47,086 bases of DNA from Lactifluus volemus (GCA_022376515.1 WTXI01000280.1:1-47086); one strand, 5' to 3'. Positions 10,296 to 20,416 are shown, numbered from the stretch's first letter. Translations and numbers: made by a program. The notes: a model not told the origin generated them from the letters alone.

Positions 10296-11221
10296 TGTCA
10301 CGGTTCACAGGGACCGTGGCTCGAAGTGAGCTTCGTTCGGTACTAGCGATTTTGGGTGACAAGACGACGAGTCTGGTCATACCAAAATAGTCAATCTAGA
10401 ACATGCAGGCAAGGTCCAGTAAGGAGTAGACTTGACTGTACGAACTCTCGGTGTTCGTATCGCGTGAGGCGGTTAGTACGGGCCAGCGCACGCGATGGTC
10501 GGAGTTACCGTTCCTAAAGAGGATAGACGGTGGCAGATGGATGAAGGACGATCTGTAAGTTTAACCACAATGCGGGCGTGAGTGTGATTGGAATGCAAGG
10601 GACGCTCGCCTTCCAAGGACACTCGTGGGAGGTTGAACTAAGGTTTGTGCGAAATGAAGGGGGAGGAATTAGACAATCCTTCACCCTCGATTTCGTACAA
10701 GGTTCAGGGCATCTGTGAGCTTGTTTACAAGGGCATAAACAGGCAAACAGATGTTCTGATTGTGGCGCGAAGGTACCTTAACCAAAGGTACGAAGAGGGG
10801 ATGCACAAGAAAAAGAGAGGGAGATTGAGTGTCAAGCAACAACTGTGATTCTCGACGAAGCTGAAGCTGGGGCTTTAGCTCGTCCATAGGGCCCTATTTA
10901 TGCGTACAGAGGGCCAGCCAACTATCCTACAAAGGTCACAGTAAAGTAGCGAAGTCAAGACCATTGACTAAGGACCTGAGTCAGTTCTGATGACTCAAGA
11001 ACTGACTCAGTGTGTCTGACTCAAGATCTGAGTCAAGAACGCTGACTCAAGATTTGAGTCATGATCCTTGAGTCAAATACACGTCCAAAATAGTGATGCA
11101 CAGCCCCTAGAAGACAAACAGAGGGGGCTGGCCAAGGAAAGGGATCCTAGGTCATAACACAAGTCAAAAAATGGACGGAAAACAGTAAGAAATGGGCCGG
11201 GCAGCCCACATAACCGTAATA
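10296..11221 (-). repeat. Element A 3' LTR (926 bp)
   Basis: Begins TGTCACGGTT and ends AACCGTAATA on the plus strand (the other copies end AACCGTAACA), so the termini are the usual TG..CA inverted pair. In element orientation it holds a U3 with eight TGASTCA sites, a TATA-like CATAAATAGG (complement of 10893-10902) and a predicted start near 10868. No stop-free coding region is meaningful here. Confidence 0.93.
10977..11075 (-). promoter_or_regulatory. Array of eight TGASTCA (Gcn4/AP-1-like) sites in LTR A U3
   Basis: TGAGTCA or TGACTCA starts at 10977, 10991, 11003, 11017, 11029, 11043, 11055 and 11069: spacing 14,12,14,12,14,12,14. The array lies upstream of the LTR TATA box in element orientation. 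The same 99-bp array is kept in the nested LTR (18483-18581) and the 5' LTR (19355-19453). TGASTCA is the binding site of bZIP regulators such as Gcn4/CPC1, so starvation or stress induction is the inference. Confidence 0.85.
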
Positions 11222-11258
11222 GTACCCTCTCTCCTAGGCGCATGTACCACCATGCGCC

Positions 11259-13835
11259 TCAGTCACCCCTGTCCATAGATTCCCAGTCAATGTCCTCCCA
11301 GAGCGCCTCACCTGCATCTACATCATCTGCGTCATACTCATCCCAGAGATGAGTAATGGGCTGCAACTCCGTGGCCTTGACAGGACAGTTCCTCCCATAG
11401 TACTGGTGGTCAGGGAAGACCCGGCATCTGTGAACAGTGCAACGCGCATGGGGGTGGTGACAGTCATGGGAGTAATGCCCCTTCTTCTGGCAATAAAGGC
11501 ACTCCCTCCATAAGGGGCAATCTTCATATCTGTGGTCCACCCCGTCCCTGTTACACTTGCCGCAATAAAATGACTTTCTCCCCTTCCTCTTGCGCTTGCC
11601 AGTGATTTTCAGAGGGCTGACTCCGGAATCACCACCAGACGGCCCCCCATGCGACGAAGACGCGATGACGGGTGGACGTAGGCCATCCCCATCTGCTGCA
11701 CGTATCCCCTGGAGTTGATGAGCACCGTCACCTGCAGAAGGTTGGGCCCAACTGAAGACCTTCCAGGGATCATGAGGGGATTCGGATCGCAGCGCGTGGG
11801 GGTCTCCAGCGACATGACTTCTGGCTGGAATCTCATGTCTGCTGCTAGTGTCTCCAGGGCTTCCTGGATAGGCGAGAGTTGGGGAGGCGGCGTCGGGCCT
11901 GGGAGAGGAGATGGGGTCCTCGGATGGTACAAGGGACTGCGGCGAGGCTCTTGGTGAGGCGAGCGGGTGGTCCTCCTGTACGGTGGAGGTGCTGATCTGG
12001 GCTGGCTCTGGTGAGGTGTCCGTGGCAAGGGACGTCTCTGAGAAGGACCACTCTCCCCCCTCACAGACCGCAAGGGTGTTGAACGACGAGTCGAGGAGTT
12101 GGAGGTAGTCCTCCTCTGAGTTGGGGTATTGGAATGCAAGTTGTAAGGCATTACTCATGGAGGAGGAGATAGTAGGAGTGGTGATGGTGCGGATTCGTCT
12201 TTTCCTCCTCGCTTTTATCCTTCCTTCCCCTATCGCATTGGGGTTGCATTGATAGAACTCCTTAATGAGCTCTGGAGCCTTCACATTGCCAGCAGGTTCC
12301 CAACTATCATGAGCAGGTGAATATCCCTTCCAACGAAGGAGATACTCAAGCTTTTCTGCCTTCCTTTTCTTGCGCGCATCAATGATCTGCTCCACCTCAT
12401 ATTCTGGTTTGCCCTCCATCAGATCAGGTGGCGGTTCTGCAAAGTTACGCCCATGCTTCTCCGTCTCCTTGTAAGGTGTTAACAAGGACGCGTGGAAGAC
12501 ATTGTGAATGCGCCAGTGTGGGGGGAGCTGGAGGCAGTACACCACTGGGGAAATGACGTCAATGATGGGGAATGGACCATATCTTTTTGGCCCCAACTTT
12601 GCGGATGGGTACATTGTCTTTAGGTTTGTTCCCTCCAACAATACTTGTTGTCCTTTTTTGAATGGATGGAAGTGTCTTTGACCCTTCTTTCTCTGGCGTC
12701 GTTTCAGCCACAGTTCCTGCGCCCTTCTGATAGCATCCTGAGCGCGTTCCCTAGCCTCCTTCAGCCACATCTGTCTCTGATGTAATGCAGGGACATTTGT
12801 GACCTTTCCAGAGAGGCGAATGATTGGGTTTGCACCCCACAAGAGCTCAAAGGGTGTCTTCTTTGTGCTCGCATTTGGCCAGGAATTGTGGACAAATTGG
12901 GCAAGAGGAAGAAGGTTTGCCCAGTCGTCTTGTTGGCTGCTTCCATAGATTCGCAAGTATTGCTCCACCCACTGATTAGCACGTTCTGATTGTCCATCAG
13001 TCTGCGGATGATAGGCAGAACTGATGTTTTGTGTAACTCCTAGCAGTTCACACATTTGGCGGGTGAAGTGCACAGTGAAACGGGGATCTCTGTCCGAAAT
13101 GATGTGATGGGGACAGCCAAAAAGAGGGAAGATGTGTTCCACATAGAGCCGGGCCACTTCCTCTGCGTCAATTGTCTTTTGACAGGGCAAGAAGAAGGCT
13201 GCCTTTGAGCAATCATGGTCCACTACCGTCAGGATTGAGTCATATCCTTTTAAAACTGGGAGATCGGTGATGAGGTCAAGTGAAATTGTCTGGAAGGGAA
13301 TTGCTTTTCGTTCAACAGTGATTGGCATCAGCGGTGGTTTGGGTTTTACAGTATTGGGTTTCGTCATTTGGCAAGTTGCACACCCCTTGACGTAGTTCTG
13401 GACATATTGCCGCATCGTTGGCCACCAGTAGTCTTCTGACACCTTCTGAAGCGTCGTAGCGATGCCAGAATGTCCAGCCAAAGCATGATCATGATACTTA
13501 TGCAAGATCTGTCGCTTAAGATCTCCCTGGTCTGCGACTACTGGTCTCCCTTGGTGCACCCAATGGTGATTCACTGAATCAAGTGGGTATGAGCGATGCA
13601 GCTCTGCAAAGTAGTCTGGTGTGCGTGCTTGCCAATCCCAGACTTGCTGCTCGAGATTGCTGACTTCCGTTGCCCGTGCAAAGAGTTTGTCTGGGAGGAC
13701 AAGGGTGTTTTCGTTATCATGCTTCCCTTCGTCCACCCCTGGTGGTCTAGACAACACGTCAGCCTTGTTCAGCTTGCCTGGGCGGTGCACTAGTTTGTAA
13801 TTGTAGTCAGCAAGGTCACTGAGGTACCTTGCCAC
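11259..13835 (-). CDS. Element A integrase, chromodomain and C-terminal Cys/His-rich extension
   Basis: Open frame of up to 858 codons forming the 3' part of pol. Order: RNase H end (LADYNYKLVHRPGK), HHCC zinc finger of integrase (H..H near GHSGIATTLQ, then C-x2-C in GCATCQM), the integrase core with D (ITDLP.. SILTVVD), ISDRDPRFT and the YHPQTDGQSERANQ motif holding the catalytic E, a GPY/F-like module (LGPKRYGPFPI), and a chromodomain (YEVEQIIDARKKRK...LRWKGYSPAHDSWEP). A 300-residue tail follows, Ser/Pro-rich and then Cys/His-rich with CxxC and CCHC-like clusters (CGKC, CLYCQKKGHYSHDC, CTVHRC). The chromodomain targets insertion to marked chromatin. The tail is unusual for chromoviruses. 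The true start lies upstream in pol; the frame is cut at 13836 by a TAG. Confidence 0.9.
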   Translation of the reverse strand: MARYLSDLADYNYKLVHRPGKLNKADVLSRPPGVDEGKHDNENTLVLPDKLFARATEVSNLEQQVWDWQARTPDYFAELHRSYPLDSVNHHWVHQGRPVVADQGDLKRQILHKYHDHALAGHSGIATTLQKVSEDYWWPTMRQYVQNYVKGCATCQMTKPNTVKPKPPLMPITVERKAIPFQTISLDLITDLPVLKGYDSILTVVDHDCSKAAFFLPCQKTIDAEEVARLYVEHIFPLFGCPHHIISDRDPRFTVHFTRQMCELLGVTQNISSAYHPQTDGQSERANQWVEQYLRIYGSSQQDDWANLLPLAQFVHNSWPNASTKKTPFELLWGANPIIRLSGKVTNVPALHQRQMWLKEARERAQDAIRRAQELWLKRRQRKKGQRHFHPFKKGQQVLLEGTNLKTMYPSAKLGPKRYGPFPIIDVISPVVYCLQLPPHWRIHNVFHASLLTPYKETEKHGRNFAEPPPDLMEGKPEYEVEQIIDARKKRKAEKLEYLLRWKGYSPAHDSWEPAGNVKAPELIKEFYQCNPNAIGEGRIKARRKRRIRTITTPTISSSMSNALQLAFQYPNSEEDYLQLLDSSFNTLAVCEGGEWSFSETSLATDTSPEPAQISTSTVQEDHPLASPRASPQSLVPSEDPISSPRPDAASPTLAYPGSPGDTSSRHEIPARSHVAGDPHALRSESPHDPWKVFSWAQPSAGDGAHQLQGIRAADGDGLRPPVIASSSHGGPSGGDSGVSPLKITGKRKRKGRKSFYCGKCNRDGVDHRYEDCPLWRECLYCQKKGHYSHDCHHPHARCTVHRCRVFPDHQYYGRNCPVKATELQPITHLWDEYDADDVDAGEALWEDIDWESMDRGD

Positions 13836-14935
13836 GTGTCGATTGATTCTCTAAGGTTGCCGATAATATTGAAGGTTATTGTGATCAGTGTGGACAATGG
13901 TAGTAAAGGGGGAGGAGAGGAACAGATGTCTCCATCGCCGCAGACCTCGAATCACCGCCAAAAGTTCTCTATCATGGACATCGTACCCTCTCTCAGCCTC
14001 ATTCAATGTTTGAGAGTGGTAGCCCACTGGACAGAGTCTCTGCTTGTCGTTTCGCTGATAGAGGATGGCCCCAGTGGCATACTGGGACGCATCTACCTCC
14101 ATCTCGAAAGGGCGGTCATAGTCAGGTCGTTGGAGGACAGGGTCGGACTCTACAATCTGGAGGAGTGCATCCAAAGCCTTAGTGCACTCATCCGTCCACT
14201 TAAATGGTCATCCCTTCTTCAGTAAGGCTGTGAGCGGGGCTGCAAGATGTGCGAAGTGGGGAATGAATGGTCTTGGTATCCCAAGACACCAAGCGTGCTC
14301 TATACTTCCTTTACTGAAGACAAGGTTCGAGGCCATTAAGACAGTCCCTTCCTCTTTGTGGGGTCAATGCGGATGGTCCCTTGTTCCACACGAATGCCGA
14401 GGTAGTCAATACTGGTTCGTTCGAACTTGCACTTTGACAATTTAAGGAAGAAGGATTCCTGGCGGAACATCTCGAGGATTTCTCGAACTATCTTCCGATG
14501 CTCTTCCACATCTCTCCCAGTGGCAATCAAAATGTCGTCCATATACACAAACACCTTCCCTGGGTAGCGGTTCATGATTTTAGCAAAGACCCGATCCATG
14601 CAACGCTGGAAGGTGGCTGGAGAGTTCTGGAGGCCGAAGAGCATCACCTTTGGCTGATACAACCCAAAGGGAGTCTTAAACACAGCCTTCCATCGATCTT
14701 CAGGACGAATTTGAATGTTGTGATAGCCCCAACGAATGTCTAGTGCCGTGAAGAGGGTGCACCCATGCAAGGCTTCCAAAATCTGCTCAATGCGAGGGAT
14801 GGGGTACACATCTTGCACTGTCCAGCTGTTCACCTCCCTGTAGTCTTGGATGGGGCGAAGACTCCCATCCCTCTTCTTTATGAAGAACCAAGGAGTCGAC
14901 CAGGGAGAGTTGGATTTTTCGATGAATCCCCATCA
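13836..14935 (-). pseudogene. Element A reverse transcriptase and RNase H, broken
   Basis: RT motifs are clear: LRPIQDYREVNSWTV (about 14830-14880), LDIRWGYHNIQI, FGLQNSPATFQRCMD and the catalytic VYMDDILIA (about 14540). RNase H follows with EMEVDASQYATGAIL and HDRELLAVI (13890-14110). It is broken by TGA at 14935-14933, TAA after KGLS (about 14340), a one-base frameshift near 14270, TGA at 14210-14208 and TAG just before 13836. The first and the 14210 TGA stand where Arg (CGA) is expected. Confidence 0.88.
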
Positions 14936-15709
14936 TTCATTCTCTTCTATGAACTTCTGGGTCGCTTCTCCTTCTTCCCTCGTGAGTGCGTAGACTTTAC
15001 AGTTGATGGTGGCTGGGGCATCCTCCTTCAAGACGATGGCATGATCTTCTGGTCGTGATGGTGGGAAGCGATGGGACTTTTCTTCATCAAAGACGTCCGC
15101 ATAATCTTGGTACTGAGGTGGCAACACCTCGCGTTCCACCCCACTGTTCACTTGTTCCTGGTGCGCCTTTATGGCCCACTCCTGAGCCACATTGGTGCGA
15201 TCAATGCGTGCCTCCTTTCTCTCTCTGTCGATATGTTGTTGTCGAAGTTTCAAGTGTTTTCTCCACATTGTTTCAATATGAATGTCTCCTTCTTGTACCC
15301 TCCCCTTTGTCCAATCAATACGAGGATTGAATTCAGAGAGCCATGGGTACCCCAACAGGACTCGATCGTGGCCAAGGTTGGTAACATAGAACCTTTGGAG
15401 GGCATCTCTATCACCAACCACACACTGAAGCGTGCAATATTCTGTGAGAGTTCCCTCCTTATTCTCGGTCCCATCGACGTTGAACACTTGTCGAGGTCGA
15501 TCGAGTTTTCTGGTTCCTATTCCCCAACGTTGGACTGTGCGTCGGTCCACAAAGTTTTCGGTTGCTCCACTGTCGACAAGGACCTTGTCTGCGATTGTTT
15601 TCGTGACTGAGGCGAATGAAACTGGTAGATTCAAGGCATTGGCATAGCTAATGTACATTCGTTTCAGTCCTAAAGCTCGTAACCAGATCGCGCGGCACGA
15701 GCTCTTCAA
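14936..15709 (-). CDS. Element A aspartic protease and start of pol
   Basis: The frame opens at 15709 in the -1 frame relative to gag and holds a retroviral-type aspartic protease with VLVDSGATENFVD (DSG active site), YPWLSEFNPRIDW, and the linker to RT (VFDEEKSHRFPPSRPEDHAI). It terminates at a TGA (14935-14933) inside the N-terminal RT region, an apparent nonsense mutation. gag and pol overlap at GATTTTTGA, so a programmed -1 shift is the likely way pol is made. Confidence 0.87.
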
Positions 15710-16740
15710 AAATCCGGAGTCGCAGACTTGACTTGTTCAGAGATCATCTCGTTCATAATGTGGTCCTTGTCTTCATCTGACAGGGCCCAGAGTCCCTTTT
15801 TCAGAGCTTCCTGATCGATAACTTTGTCTTCTTGTTCCTCCTCCTCGATGACTCTGGCTGTGGCGCGCTGAGGAGGGGTCTTTACGATGCTTTGGAACTT
15901 CTTCTTCTTGCTTGGGCACTGTCGACTCATATGCCCTTGCTGCTGGCAGTTGAAACAGCGTCCCTCTGCCATAAACTTCTTCTTTTCTTCTGGGGAGAGG
16001 GGAGTAGTGCGAATGGCATCTACATCTATAGCATCTGAATGTGGCTGTCTTGGCCTCGACTGCGGTTAGGTTCTTCCAAGGGCCATGGCCCATTGAACAT
16101 GTCTCTGTGCTGGAGTGTGTGCACGAGGTGACACATCGTCCACCGCAATTTTGGCTTCCATCCACTTCCCATAAAAGGTGAGGGCTGCACTTTGCCATGC
16201 CGCAAGGGTTCGAGGAAGGGCATCTGTTCGCTCAATGATATTTCGATGGAGGGTTTTGTTCAACCCTGCGCGGAACCGCCAAAGGGTTCCTGGATCATCA
16301 GCGCCCCATTGGGCCAGCTCCTGCAGGTTGTTGAACTTGTTTATGTAGGTTCCCAAGTCATTCCCCCGCATTTCTAGATCCAGCATTTGTCCCAGAGCAG
16401 CCTCCCGTTCCGTCACATCTCGATATTGGCGGATGAACGCAGCATTGAAATTTTCCCAGACAAGAGCTGAGTCCGGGTCAATGCCATCAGGGTCTGTTGG
16501 GTCGCGTCGAAATGCCCTGACCCCTCTGCTTATGACAGCAAATTGTGCATGCACCCATTGGTCAACATCTGGTCCTACCATGAGACCCATCGCAGTAAGG
16601 CAGCGAAGATAGGGGTTTGCCATGGTCTCATGGTTGTGGTTGAGTTCCCAATAGATGTTGAACACCTGAATGAAGCGTTGGAGGTCATTTCTTGCCCCAG
16701 TGAAGATGCGAGGGGGTAAGCCTCTCAGACCTGTATGGCC
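15706..16740 (-). CDS. Element A gag, capsid and nucleocapsid part
   Basis: Spans retrotransposon-gag capsid sequence (RIFTGARNDLQRFIQVFNIY... around 16640-16720, ENFNAAFIRQYRDVTEREAA, LGTYINKFNNLQELAQWGAD) and a CCHC zinc knuckle, CFNCQQQGHMSRQC (about 15920-15965), ending at TGA 15708-15706 after TPDF. A frame change occurs between the capsid ORF (16066-16665) and the knuckle ORF (15706-15972), so gag is itself broken once. It packages element RNA into virus-like particles. Confidence 0.82.
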
Positions 16741-17681
16741 TTGAGGTTGTTGAGGTTGCTGGGCGGCGGCTTGAGCTGCTCCTCCGCCCCCACCTCCACC
16801 TCCTCCGCCTCCACCTCCGCCTCCACCTCCGCCTCCACCTCCGCCTCCACCACCTCCCGGGTGTGCCCCACCCGAAGGTCCTCCTCCAGATGGTCCAGAG
16901 GAGCTGGCTCCGACTGGGACAAGGGCTGTGAGGGCTTGGGTGGCCTCGCATATGCTGCTCTGTCCACTGGTCCAATGAGCGAGGGGTGTGGTGCGATAGG
17001 TGGAACAGGGATGTTCACAAATGCGGGGGCATCAATCAGCATCCCTGATTCTGGATCGCTGACCATGGATACACTCGATATGGATTGGTCCATTGGCAAC
17101 TGGATCGTAGGTATTTGTAACGGTGGTGATGACACTTGGGGAGTAGGTGCGTGAAGAAGTTGCTGAAGACTTTGTGTGGACACTTGCAGCGGGGCTTGTA
17201 GCGGTTGAATAGCTGGTTCTAGTACTTGTTCTGGTTGTTGATATCGAAATCTGGACCCTGCCGATGATGCGCTGCGATTAGAGCCAGTAGGCGAAGGTAC
17301 TGGCGAGGGTACTGGTGTCAGTGTGTGTGTCGCGTGGTCTGGGTGTTGCGGATCGCTTGGTATGTACCAGCCTAATCCCAACACTTGTCTTGCAAGTTCT
17401 GGTATGATGTTCTCTCGTTTAGAAGCGTATACTTCTTTGTCTGGGGCCCACGCAATAGAATACCACTGGTTGTTGATAAATTCAACGGTCTGCGATGCTC
17501 CGTCAGGAGCGTTGATCCGATAAGAGTTCTTCTTGGGGTTCTCAGGGTCGTTGTGCCAATATGCACTTCCAACTATATGCGGGGCGAGGTCTGGGGCAGT
17601 GCGAGTGGTGACGAGGGTCCAATACCCTGGCTGTTTGGTCCAACCAACTGTTATCGACGCCGTTCTGTCTGTTTCTGGCAC
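16725..17681 (-). CDS. Element A gag N-terminal region
   Basis: A 318-codon frame with VEFINNQWYSIAWAPDKEVY, a motif also present in element B gag (FINNQWYGIYW), followed by Pro/Ser/Gln-rich sequence. Near 16790-16860 a GGN-type tandem codes poly-Gly in one frame; in this frame it reads EAEVEAEV, showing a frameshift near 16950. No ATG heads the frame (first codon GTG), so the natural start is lost or unrecognised. Confidence 0.7.
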   Translation of the reverse strand: MPETDRTASITVGWTKQPGYWTLVTTRTAPDLAPHIVGSAYWHNDPENPKKNSYRINAPDGASQTVEFINNQWYSIAWAPDKEVYASKRENIIPELARQVLGLGWYIPSDPQHPDHATHTLTPVPSPVPSPTGSNRSASSAGSRFRYQQPEQVLEPAIQPLQAPLQVSTQSLQQLLHAPTPQVSSPPLQIPTIQLPMDQSISSVSMVSDPESGMLIDAPAFVNIPVPPIAPHPSLIGPVDRAAYARPPKPSQPLSQSEPAPLDHLEEDLRVGHTREVVEAEVEAEVEAEVEAEEVEVGAEEQLKPPPSNLNNLKAIQV

Positions 17682-17719
17682 ACACTCCTTCCTAGACTCT
17701 TAGGAGGAGTGGGGAAGAG

Positions 17720-17731
17720 AGCTTCAGCTTA
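17720..17731 (-). other. Element A primer-binding site (self-priming type)
   Basis: On the minus strand, after a single T, the 5' LTR is followed by AAGCTGAAGCT (17730-17720). This is the exact reverse complement of AGCTTCAGCTT in the LTR itself (complement of 10868-10858 and 19246-19236), which begins about 30 nt downstream of the TATA-like box, i.e. at the expected transcript start. Tf1-type elements prime reverse transcription with the first 11 nt of their own RNA; the arrangement here is the same. Confidence 0.8.
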
Positions 17732-19599
17732 TGTCACGGTTCACAGGGACCGTGGCTCGAAGTGAGCTTCGTTCGGTACTGGTGATTTTGTGTCACGGTT
17801 CGCAGGGACCGTGGCTCGAAGTGAGCTTTGTTCAGGTTGGCTATTTGCTGTGGCAAGTCGGACAAGACTAGCAACACCAAATAGTCGATTCTAGAACGCG
17901 CAGGCAAGGTCCAACAAGGAGTAGACTTGACTGTGCGAACTCTCGGGGTTCGTATCGCGTGAGGCGGTTAGTACGGGCCGGCGCACGCGATGGTCGGAGC
18001 TACCGTTCCTAAAGAGGATAGACAGTGGCAGATGGATGAATGACGATGTGTAGGTTCAACCGCAACACGGGTGCGAGTGTACTGGGGTTAGAAGGGATCT
18101 ATCTAGCCCTAGTACGTTAGTGCGAGGTTGAACTAAGGTTTGAGGGCGGACACGGTGTGAGAAGTGGGGATTACTTCTCGCAGCGCGTTCGTATTAGGGT
18201 TCAGGTGTCTGTGAGCTTGTTTCTAGTAGTGGAAACAAGCGAACAGAAGTCTGATCAGTGGCGCGAAGTACCTAGATCAAGGTACGAAGAGGTGGTTCAC
18301 AAGACGAGAGGAGGAGACGCGATGCGAGTGTGAGCAGGAGACAATGAACTGCGATTCTAGACGAAGCTGAAGCTGGGGCTTTAGCTTGTCTACAGGGCCC
18401 TATTTATGCGTACAGGGGGCCAGCCAACTATCCTACAAAGGTTACAGTAAAGTAGCGTAGTCAAGACTGTTGACTAAGGACCTGAGTCAGTTCTGATGAC
18501 TCAAGAACTGACTCAGTGCGTCTGACTCAAGATCTGAGTCAAGAACGCTGACTCAAGATTTGAGTCATGATCCCTGAGTCAAATACATGTCCAAAACGGC
18601 AATGCACAGCCCCTAGAAATGGAACAGAGGGGGCTGGCCAAGGAAAGGGGTCCTAGGTCACAACACAAGTCAAAAATCAGACGGAAAACAGTAAGAAATG
18701 GGCCGGACGGCCCGCATAACCGTAACATTTTGGGTGACAAGACGACGAGTCTGGTCACACCAAAATAGTCAATCTAGAACGTGCAGGCAAGGTCCAGTAA
18801 GGAGTAGACTTGACTGTACGAACTCTTGGTGTTCGTATCGCGTGAGGCGGTTAGTACGGGCCGGCGCACGTGATGGTCGGAGTTACCGTTCCTAAAGAGG
18901 ATAGACGGTGGCAGATGGATGAAGGACGATCTGTAAGTTCAACCGCAATGTGGGCGCGAGTGTGATTGGAATGCAAGGGACGCTCACCTTCCAAGGACAC
19001 TCGTGGGAGGTTGAACTAAGGTTTGTGCGAAATGAAGGGGGAGGAATTAGACAATCCTTCACCCTCGATTTCGTACAAGGTTCAGGGCGTCTGTGAGCTT
19101 GTTTACAAGGGCGTAAACAGGCAAACAGATGTTCTGATTGTGGCGCGAAGGTACCTTAACCAAAGGTACGAAGAGGGGATGCACAAGAAAAAGAGAGGGA
19201 GATTGAGTGTCAAGCAACAACTGTGATTCTCGACGAAGCTGAAGCTGGGGCTTTAGCTCGTCCATAGGGCCCTATTTATGCGTACAGAGGGCCAGCCAAC
19301 TATCCTACAAAGGTCACAGTAAAGTAGCGAAGTCAAGACCATTGACTAAGGACCTGAGTCAGTTCTGATGACTCAAGAACTGACTCAGTGCGTCTGACTC
19401 AAGATCTGAGTCAAGAACGCTGACTCAAGATTTGAGTCAAGATCCTTGAGTCAAATACACGTCCAAAATAGTGATGCACAGCCCCTAGAAGACAAACAGA
19501 GGGGGCTGGCCAAGGAAAGGGATCCTAGGTCATAACACAAGTCGAAAAATGGATGGAAAACAGTAAGAAATGGGCCAGGCGGCCCACATAACCGTAACA
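17732..19599 (-). repeat. Element A 5' LTR, split by a nested solo LTR
   Basis: LTR sequence 17732-17790 resumes at 18733 and runs to 19599 (AACCGTAACA). Removing the insert and one TSD gives 926 bp, the same as the 3' LTR. It carries its own TGASTCA array (19355-19453), TATA-like box and predicted start near 19246. The small ORFs here mirror those in the other LTR copy and are not genes. Confidence 0.93.
17791..18727 (-). repeat. Nested solo LTR of the A family (937 bp)
   Basis: Begins TGTCACGGTT, ends AACCGTAACA, flanked by TTTTG at 17786-17790 and 18728-18732. It is more diverged from the two element-A LTRs than they are from each other. It is a full insertion that lost its body by LTR-LTR recombination. 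It keeps the eight-site TGASTCA array. Confidence 0.94.
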
Positions 19600-19604
19600 T
19601 TCAT

Positions 19605-20416
19605 TCTGTCCAGTGACATCATCAGGCTGGTCAACAATGCTCCCTTACATGGGGAGGAAAGTAAGAGAGCACACCTTGATCAAACTCCAAATGGTGGGAA
19701 AGAATGCGGGTGGATTGAGGATCGTTTCAGGGTAGTGCGTGGTTGTGAGTTCGGAGGCCCATTGGAGGTGACGACGGAGTGACCACATTGCGCCAAGGGA
19801 GACACCACCAAGATCTATGATGGGTGTCGTAGCCGTGATGGGCAGGAGTGATGGGAGGATTGATGGCGTCCGTGTTGGGTGTAGACTTCTAGGACTGGCG
19901 AGGAGCCAGGATGGTAGGGGAGTGCGGAACAGAGGAACAGAATGGGAGAGTGAGGCGAGACATGAACTCCTGTGATGCTTTGCGCCGGACTTCGTCTCAG
20001 AGAGAGGTTAGGAAAGGGGTCAAGGTATGCAGACATGCCATAAAAGATGCACCCCTGGAACCACGTTGAGCTCCTTTTGAAGGGGCCTGGTCAACAATGC
20101 AAGGCAGAATACGTATACGGATCCCATTCTGTGTTGCAAGGTGAGGGAGCGGTAGGGGACGCATTACGAATCGGCACACACCTTATCGTGACATCCACTC
20201 CGCTGCAACACGTGCACCCAAAGAGAACAAGTGCCGAGACTCTGTTCTGGAGTTGCCATCCTCACCTCTAAGGAAGCAGACATCGTTCCACATCTGGGCA
20301 AGAGATAGTTAGAGACAATCTTCGCCACATCTGGCTTGAGTTTGAGAGACAAGAGTGGATCCACTCACCCATCTCGCATGACAGGGCCCCTATCATGGGG
20401 GCAAACATGTAGTGGC
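19605..20416. other. Host DNA between element A and hAT-2; partly an unrecognised minus-strand gene
   Basis: No ORF is recognised over most of this stretch. Its right end (about 20372-20416, minus) continues the reading frame broken by hAT-2 (see 23631-23790) up to a GTGAGT donor. Short minus-strand frames further left (for example 20164-20364) could be later exons of the same gene but are not supported. Confidence 0.4.

Larger units (their letters stand above)
10296..19599 (-). mobile_element. Element A: Ty3/gypsy chromovirus LTR retrotransposon with nested solo LTR
   Basis: Two LTRs (926 bp each once the nested insert is removed) at 10296-11221 and 17732-19599 flank gag-pol on the minus strand. 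The host TSD TTCAT is at 10291-10295 and 19600-19604. Order on the minus strand: 5' LTR, PBS (17731-17720), gag with CCHC knuckle, protease, RT, RNase H, integrase, chromodomain, Cys-rich tail, polypurine tract (about 11222-11240), 3' LTR. The 5' LTR is interrupted by a solo LTR (17791-18727). Coding is broken by several stops and frameshifts, so it is non-autonomous now although its LTRs remain very alike. Confidence 0.95.

Noticed and set aside
10645..10887. Small ORFs within the LTR, repeated at 19023-19265
   Set aside because: Repeated because the LTR is repeated; they overlap the predicted promoter and have no recognisable domain.
11609..12151. 180-codon ORF overlapping the element A pol tail
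   Set aside because: Alternative frame of the Ser/Pro-rich tail; compositional shadow.
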